A DNA stretch of 64,000 bases, taken from assembly GCF_003675385.1 (NCBI RefSeq), contig NZ_RCWZ01000005.1, forward strand, positions 992,001 through 1,056,000, given 5' to 3'. Numbering within the stretch: position 1 is the first letter of the stretch; every line of letters starts with the position of its first letter. The DNA is from Mucilaginibacter kameinonensis. GTDB lineage: Bacteria; Bacteroidota; Bacteroidia; Sphingobacteriales; Sphingobacteriaceae. Positions 36,562 through 43,837 of this stretch are shown piece by piece. The translations under genes were made by a program, and so were the position numbers. The notes under the pieces were generated by a model. The model had not been told where the DNA came from, did not search any database, and saw only the letters and a program-made list of their open reading frames with translations.

Positions 36562-37266
36562 ATGAAGAAGATATTTTTATTCGTATTACTTACTTGTTTA
36601 ATAGCACGGGCATTAGCCCAAGCTTACAAGCCGGAATATGGTAAACCGTTAGTTGTATTAACCCAAGTTGATCCATGGGTAATGGTTATTGGTTCTGATG
36701 CTCCTACTTTCGCACTTTATCAAAATGGTCAGATATTGTATAAAAAGACAATCGCAAACAAAATCAAGTATTTTCAAACCAGTGTTCCTATAGATAAAAT
36801 ACCAGAAACACTACGAAAACTGAACGTTACCGACAGCCTTAAAAAACTTCCTTCTAATATAGTAGGGACTACAGCATCAGACCAACCTACAAACCTATTG
36901 ATGTTGGATTTAAGCTTTCGAAAAGGCATACAAGTTTATGGTAGCCTGTTCAACACAAAACGCATAGGAAGACAAAAAACACCTAAAGCCTTTTTGAACG
37001 CTTTTGATAAACTTACTAATTTCCAAGACCCCAAAGCGAAAGAGTGGTTACCGGATAACATTGAGGTAATGTTAACCAGCTACAGCTATTCCCCCCAAAC
37101 ACCTATGAACTGGCCTACCGAATGGCCAAATTTGAAAGACAAGCACACCGTACGAAGAAATGTCGATCAGTACAGTATTTATATAGATAGAAAAGAACTT
37201 GATAAACTAAAAAAGATTGTTAGTTTGTTGGGCGAAAAACAGGCAATAAAAGTAAGCGGAAGATAG
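36562..37266 (+). CDS. Secreted protein of unknown function (234 aa)
   Basis: Signal peptide about 1-19 (MKKIFLFVLLTCLIARALAQ). No family recognised. The region after it (PTFALYQNGQILYKK) reads like a short beta-rich repeat; the rest is Lys-rich with no catalytic motif. It uses more A/T-rich codons than its neighbours and is bracketed by copies of a GCGGCAGCTTTTTTT repeat, so recent acquisition is possible. Anchoring is absent, so it is probably periplasmic or exported. Confidence 0.75.
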   Translation: MKKIFLFVLLTCLIARALAQAYKPEYGKPLVVLTQVDPWVMVIGSDAPTFALYQNGQILYKKTIANKIKYFQTSVPIDKIPETLRKLNVTDSLKKLPSNIVGTTASDQPTNLLMLDLSFRKGIQVYGSLFNTKRIGRQKTPKAFLNAFDKLTNFQDPKAKEWLPDNIEVMLTSYSYSPQTPMNWPTEWPNLKDKHTVRRNVDQYSIYIDRKELDKLKKIVSLLGEKQAIKVSGR

Positions 37267-37308
37267 CCTATCGTTTTCCGTTCCCAAATATCTAGTAATA
37301 TTCCTTAT

Positions 37309-37447
37309 CTGCCGCAGGTTTAGCGCAGCGTAACCTGTGGTGAATAATGGCTTAAGTTTTAAACTTAAGTCCCTAAACACCGTCCACTTGAGTTATAAAC
37401 TCAAGTAATTTTATACCACGGGTTACGCTACGCTAAAACCGCGGCAG
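37309..37447. repeat. REPIN-like nested palindrome, 139 nt
   Basis: Outer arms of 33 nt (37309-37341 and 37415-37447) pair with four mismatches. Inside are two perfect hairpins: CTTAAGTTT/AAACTTAAG near 37351-37369 and ACTTGAGTT/AACTCAAGT near 37386-37406. The whole could extrude as a cloverleaf. It lies in the 252-base gap between convergent genes. Confidence 0.85.
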
Positions 37448-37458
37448 CTTTTTTTGTG

Positions 37459-37500
37459 AAACAGAAAGGGATGAACCTTGCGATACATCCCTTTCTGTTT
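37459..37500. terminator. Terminator-like hairpin between convergent genes
   Basis: Perfect 15-bp stem (AAACAGAAAGGGATG at 37459-37473 with 37486-37500) just downstream of serA; a T-rich stretch follows on the plus strand. Confidence 0.7.
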
Positions 37501-37518
37501 TGTATTGTTTTGACCTAC

Positions 37519-38472
37519 TTAAGCTTTTTTGAAATGCTCAATGATTAAGCTTGCAAGCTCAACGCCAATTCTTTCCTGAGCTTCGTTGGTGGCAGCACCA
37601 ATGTGCGGGGTCAGGGAAATTTTTGGATGAGTTAAGATCTCTGCGCGAGGTGTAGGCTCATTGTCGAACACGTCAAGTGCAGCAAATGAAACCTGACCGC
37701 TGTTTAAAGCGTCAACCAGGGCAAGCTCGTCGATCAAGCCACCGCGTGAAATATTTACCAGGCCAACACCTTTTTTAGTTTTAGCCAATTCTTCGGCACC
37801 AAAAAGGGCTTTGTCGATGAATGGGGTATGCAGGGTAATGAAATCCGCTGTAGCGATAATTTCATCAAGGGTAGATTTTTTAACAGCTACTTTAACAGTA
37901 GTACCACCACCTAAAACGAGATCCAATTCAGGATTGAAATCAAAAAGATCGTAAGCCAAAACATCCATACCAACACCGATAGCGATTTTAGCTACTTCCC
38001 TACCAATACGGCCAAAGCCAACAATACCTAAAGTTTTACCACGAAGCTCAACGCCTTTAGCGTAAGCTTTTTTCAGATCGTTAAATTTAGTACCACCTTC
38101 AACCGGCATTTTGCGGTTGCTGTCAGGTAAAAAGCGCACAGCGCCAAATAAGCTCGCAAATACAAGCTCAGCTACTGATAATGAAGATGAAGCCGGGGTA
38201 TTGTACACGCCAATACCTTTTTCTTTAGCGTAATCAACATCAATATTATCAACACCTACACCACCACGACCAATCAATTTCAGGTTAGGGGTAGCGTCGA
38301 TTAATGCTTTACGTACTTTAGTAGCGCTACGTACGGTAATAGCATCATAGTTTTTCAATTTTTCAGGAAGCTCATCCTGTGGAATATTATTGGTATCTAC
38401 AAAAAAGCCGGCATCTTCCAGCATTTTTTTTCCTATTGGGTCGATACCGTCGTTAGCTAATATTTTGATCAT
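37519..38472 (-). CDS. serA: D-3-phosphoglycerate dehydrogenase (short form)
   Basis: 317 residues of the D-isomer 2-hydroxyacid dehydrogenase family. Rossmann motif GFGRIG at 152-157, catalytic Arg in VNISRGGLIDE, Glu in DNEPTP and His in TPHIGAAT. There is no C-terminal ACT domain, so no classic serine feedback site. It oxidises 3-phosphoglycerate as the first step of serine synthesis. serC lies directly upstream on the same strand, which supports the assignment over other hydroxyacid dehydrogenases. Confidence 0.93.
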   Translation of the reverse strand: MIKILANDGIDPIGKKMLEDAGFFVDTNNIPQDELPEKLKNYDAITVRSATKVRKALIDATPNLKLIGRGGVGVDNIDVDYAKEKGIGVYNTPASSSLSVAELVFASLFGAVRFLPDSNRKMPVEGGTKFNDLKKAYAKGVELRGKTLGIVGFGRIGREVAKIAIGVGMDVLAYDLFDFNPELDLVLGGGTTVKVAVKKSTLDEIIATADFITLHTPFIDKALFGAEELAKTKKGVGLVNISRGGLIDELALVDALNSGQVSFAALDVFDNEPTPRAEILTHPKISLTPHIGAATNEAQERIGVELASLIIEHFKKA

Positions 38473-38548
38473 CTTATTATATCATTGGGTCATCAGGTCA
38501 TTGAGTCATTGCCATAAAAACGACATAATGACTCAATGACTTAATGAA
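38473..38548. repeat. Inverted word repeat (GTCATTGAGTCATT) between serC and serA
   Basis: GGGTCATCAGGTCATTGAGTC (38485-38505, stuttered GTCAT words) faces ATGACTCAATGAC (38527-38539) and TTAATG. GTCATTGAGTCATT and AATGACTCAATGAC form a perfect stem. It sits in the 81-nt gap within the operon. Confidence 0.8.
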
Positions 38549-38553
38549 ATAAA

Positions 38554-39621
38554 TTATTTATTCTTTTCAGCAAATTCTTGCATTGCGTCAATCAGCACGT
38601 AGATGCTGCTTATTGGCAATGCGTTGTAAATTGAAGCGCGGAAACCACCTACACTCCTGTGACCTTTGATACCAACTATGCCACGTTCTTCGGCAAGTTT
38701 CAGGAATGGTTTTTCCAACTCAGGGTTTTCCATTACGAAGCAAACGTTCATTTTTGAGCGGTCTTCAACAGCAGCCACTGCTTTGAACAATGGGTTGCGG
38801 TCAATTTCTTCATATAATACACGTGCTTTGGTAATGTTTTCCTGCTCAATAGCCGGAACGCCACCTTTTGCCTTTAACCATTTAAGGGTAAGCATAGATA
38901 CGTAGATAGCAAATACCGGTGGAGTGTTGTACATTGAACCACCTTCAATTTGAGTTTGGTAGTTAAACATTGCAGGGATCTTACGACCGGTTTTACCCAG
39001 CAGATCATCCTTAACAATAACCAAAGTAACACCTGCAGGGCCCATGTTTTTCTGAGCACCAGCATAGATCAAACCAAAATCGGCAACGTTAACCACGCGG
39101 CTGAAAATGTCTGATGACATATCGCAAACCACCGGAACAGGCGATTTAAAGAACTCCTGTAACTGGGTACCATAAATGGTATTGTTAGAAGTAATGTGGA
39201 TATAAGCGGCATCGGACGGGATTTCAAAATCCTTTGGGATGTAAGTAAAGTTGGCCTCTTTTGATGACGCAACAACTTGAACTTCGCCAAAATATTTAGC
39301 TTCTTTTAAAGCTTTGTTTGCCCAAACGCCGGTTTCAACATAAGCAGCTTTACCGCTTTCTGGCAGCAAATTGTAAGGAGCCAAAGCAAACTGGGTGCTT
39401 GCGCCGCCTTGCAGAAACAATACCGAATAACCTTCAGGAACGTTGAATAATTCTTTTACCAGGCTTACAGCTTCATCTAAAACAGCCTCAAACTCTTTTG
39501 ATCGGTGCGAAATTTCAAGCAAAGAGAGTCCAGTACCATTAAAATCAATAACTGCTTCTGAAGCTTGCTTTAAAACTTCGTGTGGTAGAATGCCAGGTCC
39601 GGCACCAAAATTATGTTTCAT
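38554..39621 (-). CDS. serC: Phosphoserine aminotransferase
   Basis: 355 residues, class V aminotransferase fold. Conserved segments: NFGAGPGILPHEVL, LFLQGGASTQFALAPYNLL, VCDMSSDIFSR, and the PLP lysine in YAGAQKNMGPAGVTLV (near 195). C-terminal KGHRSVGGFRASIYNALP is the family's substrate loop. It makes phosphoserine (and serves pyridoxine synthesis). Upstream gap 39622-39822 presumably contains its promoter. Confidence 0.97.
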   Translation of the reverse strand: MKHNFGAGPGILPHEVLKQASEAVIDFNGTGLSLLEISHRSKEFEAVLDEAVSLVKELFNVPEGYSVLFLQGGASTQFALAPYNLLPESGKAAYVETGVWANKALKEAKYFGEVQVVASSKEANFTYIPKDFEIPSDAAYIHITSNNTIYGTQLQEFFKSPVPVVCDMSSDIFSRVVNVADFGLIYAGAQKNMGPAGVTLVIVKDDLLGKTGRKIPAMFNYQTQIEGGSMYNTPPVFAIYVSMLTLKWLKAKGGVPAIEQENITKARVLYEEIDRNPLFKAVAAVEDRSKMNVCFVMENPELEKPFLKLAEERGIVGIKGHRSVGGFRASIYNALPISSIYVLIDAMQEFAEKNK

Positions 39622-39822
39622 AAAATTAACGAATTGTAGGTTCTAAATACACTATTAGGAAGTTTGTATTTTGTTGGGCCGAAGTTAATTAATTTGACAA
39701 AATATATAGACATTATTTACATTTTTTGAAAAAATATACAATTAATCAACAAAAGGCCCTTTGATTGCAAATAATTAAACTAACCCTACAGGGCTGGTAG
39801 TAATTATTGCCATTATAATAAA

Positions 39823-40473
39823 TTAGGGATGTTTAAGTTTTGATATCGCGGCCAGCTGGTCGGCCGACGAGAAGACTGAAGTACCTGCAACAAACACATT
39901 TGCTCCGGCTTCTATCAGTTTTGTTACATTGTTAGCGTCTACCCCACCGTCAATCTCAATTAACAGACCGGGATTTTTTTCGGCACTTAGTGTCCTGAGC
40001 TCTTTTATCTTTTTATAAGTATTCTCAACAAAGTGTTGTCCGCCAAAACCGGGATTAACCGACATGATCAAAACCATATCCAAATCGGCAACAATATCTT
40101 CCAGCATAAATACCGGAGTGGCCGGGTTAATGGCAACTGCAGCCTTACAACCTAATTGCCTAATAGCCTGAATGGTACGGTGTAAATGAGGGCAAGCTTC
40201 CTGGTGAACAGTGATGCTATCTGCTCCGGCATCTTTAAATGCTTTCAGGTAACGGTCGGGCTCAACAATCATCAGGTGTACATCAAGCGGTTTGGTAGCA
40301 TGTTTTTTTACGGCACTTATAACAGGGAAACCAAAAGATATATTCGGAACAAACATACCATCCATAACATCAACGTGGATCCAGTCGGCTTCGCTGTTAT
40401 TGATCATTTCGATATCGCGTTGCAGGTTGGCAAAATCGGCCGCTAAGATAGATGGGGCTATGAGGTGATTCAT
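39823..40473 (-). CDS. rpe: Ribulose-phosphate 3-epimerase
   Basis: 216 residues from ATG 40473. TIM-barrel with APSILAADFANL, the metal/acid motif WIHVDVMDGMFVPNISFG, DVHLMIVEPD, VNPGFGGQHF and EIDGGVDANNV. It interconverts ribulose-5-P and xylulose-5-P in the pentose phosphate pathway. A TTG two codons upstream is open but the ATG fits the family start. Single gene. Confidence 0.97.
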   Translation of the reverse strand: MNHLIAPSILAADFANLQRDIEMINNSEADWIHVDVMDGMFVPNISFGFPVISAVKKHATKPLDVHLMIVEPDRYLKAFKDAGADSITVHQEACPHLHRTIQAIRQLGCKAAVAINPATPVFMLEDIVADLDMVLIMSVNPGFGGQHFVENTYKKIKELRTLSAEKNPGLLIEIDGGVDANNVTKLIEAGANVFVAGTSVFSSADQLAAISKLKHP

Positions 40474-40580
40474 ATGCAAATATATAAAACCCGATTACCC
40501 GCCCGCCGGTAAAGGGGAATTATTTTATGATATAAATGTAAAAAAATGGAACATATGTTTTAGCGGTTATTAATCAGGCC

Positions 40581-40672
40581 GTCATCCCGAACTTGCTTCA
40601 GATCTCATTTGATAAGCTGTCTGCCAATCAAATCGCCTGTCGCGTGGGATGCTGAAACAAGTTCAGCACGAC
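40581..40672. repeat. Inverted repeat, GTCATCCCGAACTTGCTTCAG family
   Basis: Left arm at 40581-40607 and right arm 40648-40672 (complement reads GTCGTGCTGAACTTGTTTCA) pair with a few mismatches. Part of the 399-base gene-free region 40480-40878. Confidence 0.75.
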
Positions 40673-40750
40673 ATAATAAAATGGGTGTCATGCTGAGTGA
40701 TTTAAATCCGTTGGCCTCTAAAGGAGAAACGACATTAATCAAGTAGGGGC

Positions 40751-40823
40751 TGTCACCCTGAGCCAGTCGAAGGGTCGCGCGCAGAGGCCCTCCCCACCAT
40801 GCTTCGACTGGCTCAGCATGACA
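40751..40823. repeat. REPIN-like repeat, CTGAGCCAGTCGAAG family
   Basis: Left TGTCACCCTGAGCCAGTCGA (40751-40770) and right CATGCTTCGACTGGCTCAGC (40798-40817); each arm is also a small hairpin (CATGCT..AGCATG). A partial copy, TGTCATGCTGAG, lies at 40686. The same family recurs at 60390-60462. Confidence 0.8.
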
Positions 40824-40878
40824 CCAGTTTTGATTATATCATGGTAGGTTTTTCGAAACCCGCGGCAATTTATCTTCC

Positions 40879-43467
40879 TTAAAACCTAAATCCAATAGAA
40901 ACATAAGGCAGCGATCCTTCTTTTGAAAAGCCCATTACCGCCTCAATTAACACCAGCTGGGCAGGGATGATGTATAAACCGCCACCATAGCCATCATGCC
41001 ATCTGTCTGATGATTCGCCCGGAACCCATACCCTGCCTACATCGTTAAAGCCTATCAGGCCAAACGAACCGGGTAACAGGTAAGATGTAAAGTCAAGCAC
41101 TTTTAAGCGTAATTCGAGGTTGTTATAGGCCATTGTACGCCCGGTAAATCTATTGGTATGAAATCCCCTGAAATTTTGGAAGCCGCCCAATTTTAACTGT
41201 TGAAAATAGGCTGCATTACCTACCGTTGTTCCTAAACCTGTACGGTTAGCAATCACCAATACCGAATCCCTGTCGGGGTTCAAATAAAAGCTAAACTCGG
41301 ATAACACCTGTCCATAAGTATTATGACTGCCCGAGCCGCCACCGCTAAAACCGCTTACGGTAGTTGTCCATAATATGCCTTGCGTTGGTATAATGAGTTT
41401 GTTACGGGTATCCACCGTGGCGTTGGCTGTTAAACCGCCGTAAACCTTGGTGCCAAATACTTGCTCATCCGGGAACGCGGCATTATAACCATTTAAAAAC
41501 CGTTCGGTATTATTTGAAGCCTTGCTGTTATAAAACTGACCGGCAATACCAGCGCTAACGTGTAATGTTCCAAAATCGCGGTGCAGGGAAACATCTCCCG
41601 TAACATAATCATAGCGGTTACGATAGTACGAGATCTTTCTGTCGTCTTTATTTTCAAAAACCGTATTGTTCCCTATGCCGAAGAAATTGCTCAGGTTATG
41701 CGGCCCACGCGATAGCAAGTTAATCTTCAGATCATTTTCGCCTATGGCTTTTTTCCAGTCGGCCATGTAGGTAAATAAAAACGACTTACGCTCCAACGAG
41801 TAATTGGTCAAAAACTCTTCGCGGAAAGCATATGGTTCTTTCCTAAAGCCATGCCGCTCGTACGAAAAACCACCTATCAGCAAGACACCAACATCGTTAC
41901 TGTAATTGGCCAGGATGATAGGCTCAAACCTGTCAAATTTAAAACTGGTTTTATCATAGTTATTTACAGCAGTATCTCTCGATGTCCGGTTTTTTGCCAG
42001 CGATGAAGGAGGCAGTACATTTTTTTGATCTGAACGGTCATAAATATAGGTGTTGCCCCTGTTATTCAAACTGCTGTCTACCGCGAAGGTATCCATCCCA
42101 TCCCCTCCTATCATTCGCACTATAATGGGCGATGGCGTTGAACCAGTAACTGTGAAAAGATCGTCACCATCAAAACCATACATCCTAACCTCTTTGGTAA
42201 CATCCGGTTTAAAAGTGCGCTGGTAGGTTACCTTGTCAATGCTGCCGTCTTTCTTAATCTTATTTATGGTAAGGGTGATATCGCCATTGGTTTCGTGAGC
42301 TACGGTAAATTTATCTGTTTTATCACTCGCCGGAACATCTACATATTTAGAAATGAACTTATAATACTCAAGCGCCTGTTTTTGCAAGATGTTGCGCCTT
42401 GCTATCATCTTACGGATAATCTCCGAGCCCGAAAGCTGATAAATGGTATCAGGCATCAAACGCACCGCTTTTTTGATCAGGTCATCAGTAAGTTTACTTT
42501 GCACGTAGGCTATCTGTTGTTTCCAGTCGTCTTCGCTCAATTGGTTCAGAAAATAACGGTCGAAGTAGCGGGCATTAAAGTTCCATCCGTTGATGTCCCT
42601 GATTTCATCGCTATAGCCCTGAAATTTTGATTTGAGCCACTGGTGTGCCACTATCCACGGTAAAACACCCGAAGTTTTATAATAAACCTGGTCGCGATCA
42701 CGCGGAACGGGTTCATAAACGGTTTCGTGCTTGCCATCTATTTTTTCCCAGCGCCATTGGTCTTCATGCCTGTCCCAATCACCCAAAAGCATATCCAGCA
42801 GTCGGGCGCGAAGTACGGTCTTTTGATCAACGCGGTTATCGTTATCATCCTGCAGCTTGCGCTGTACCTTTTCGGTATTATCGGTTTTATCGGCATCAAG
42901 CGGCTCTCGTTCTTCAAACAAAAATACCTGGTTGGCAAAATCCTTTTGATATTCGCCAAAAGTAGGATCATCCGGAACGTAGACAATTTTCGGATTGGAA
43001 TGCGGCACGCCCAGGGCCTCGGCCAGTGGCGGAACCGTAAGTGCAGAAAACGGATGCGCGGCTGATACCTGGTCTTGCAGGATATCTTTAGCTACGGTAG
43101 GTCTTAAATCAACAGGCAACCCTTTTTCGGGATATTTTTGGATAGTTCGTAACACCCATTGCTGGCCGGTTGGATCCTGAAGACGTAATGATTTGGTTTG
43201 CTTACCTCCGCCACGTTGCAATATCTTCAGTCCACCTTTTTCGGTAGTTAGATGAAATACAGGCAAAGTAACCGGAGCAGCCCAGAGTTTGCGGTAATTA
43301 TCGCCAAGAAAAAATTGATGAGTCCCGCTTACATTATTATATGATGGCTCGATAGCCAGTTTAACGCTATCTGCTCTTGTTTGGGCGTAAGAAATGTGAC
43401 CGGCTAAGCCTATTAAGCCCGCCGTTAAAAAAAAGGATAAAGCTTTGAACAGTTTTGTGCCGCTCAT
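40879..43467 (-). CDS. Outer-membrane barrel protein with kinase-like N-terminal domain
   Basis: 862 residues from ATG 43467 (seven more codons are open upstream). Signal peptide ends near HISYAQ. The middle part has a motif set resembling atypical kinases: GGGKQTKSLRL then WVLRTI (strand pair with a basic residue), FLFEEREP (hinge-like), GDWDRHEDQW (catalytic-loop-like) and PRDRDQ (metal-loop-like), at about 86-260. The C-terminal third is a BamA/TamA-like (surface antigen D15) barrel ending in GFRF. The same segments recur in the 1201-aa gene of this cluster, which adds an N-terminal phosphatase. Family barrel call is good; kinase-like fold is my inference. Downstream of the polyphosphate operon after a 349-base repeat-bearing gap. 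Confidence 0.82.
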   Translation of the reverse strand: MSGTKLFKALSFFLTAGLIGLAGHISYAQTRADSVKLAIEPSYNNVSGTHQFFLGDNYRKLWAAPVTLPVFHLTTEKGGLKILQRGGGKQTKSLRLQDPTGQQWVLRTIQKYPEKGLPVDLRPTVAKDILQDQVSAAHPFSALTVPPLAEALGVPHSNPKIVYVPDDPTFGEYQKDFANQVFLFEEREPLDADKTDNTEKVQRKLQDDNDNRVDQKTVLRARLLDMLLGDWDRHEDQWRWEKIDGKHETVYEPVPRDRDQVYYKTSGVLPWIVAHQWLKSKFQGYSDEIRDINGWNFNARYFDRYFLNQLSEDDWKQQIAYVQSKLTDDLIKKAVRLMPDTIYQLSGSEIIRKMIARRNILQKQALEYYKFISKYVDVPASDKTDKFTVAHETNGDITLTINKIKKDGSIDKVTYQRTFKPDVTKEVRMYGFDGDDLFTVTGSTPSPIIVRMIGGDGMDTFAVDSSLNNRGNTYIYDRSDQKNVLPPSSLAKNRTSRDTAVNNYDKTSFKFDRFEPIILANYSNDVGVLLIGGFSYERHGFRKEPYAFREEFLTNYSLERKSFLFTYMADWKKAIGENDLKINLLSRGPHNLSNFFGIGNNTVFENKDDRKISYYRNRYDYVTGDVSLHRDFGTLHVSAGIAGQFYNSKASNNTERFLNGYNAAFPDEQVFGTKVYGGLTANATVDTRNKLIIPTQGILWTTTVSGFSGGGSGSHNTYGQVLSEFSFYLNPDRDSVLVIANRTGLGTTVGNAAYFQQLKLGGFQNFRGFHTNRFTGRTMAYNNLELRLKVLDFTSYLLPGSFGLIGFNDVGRVWVPGESSDRWHDGYGGGLYIIPAQLVLIEAVMGFSKEGSLPYVSIGFRF

Positions 43468-43628
43468 GTGGTTTTGTAAGTAATGCAACAGTAGAATAAT
43501 GCATATTACAAAATAGTTTTAATTAATGCACGAATAGCGGCGGGTTTAATAGGAAAATTTAATAACCTATTGTCATGCTGACGCACGAAGGAGCTTCTTC
43601 GCTTTGCTCAAACGCTCTTAAAAAAAGC

Positions 43629-43740
43629 ATGTCATTGCGAACGTAGTGTGGCAATCGCACGGGAGTATAACCGCTCTGTATAGTATGCGATTGCCACGTC
43701 GCGCCCAAGCTCTTACCCGTTTCGCTCCTCGCAATGACAT
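43629..43740. repeat. Nested inverted repeat, GTCATTGCGA family
   Basis: Outer arms ATGTCATTGCGA (43629-43640) and 43729-43740 are exact complements; inner arms GTGGCAATCGCA (43648-43659) and 43686-43697 likewise. A single related TGTCATGCTGACG lies at 43571. The rest of 43489-43837 holds no gene. Confidence 0.85.
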
Positions 43741-43837
43741 GGCCTTTTAAACCAACATTTTCAATTGATCTAAATATCCGAACAACTTTGGTGATAACAC
43801 CAATAACGGCGTAAGGTTTCTTATAAATTTCGGTAAA

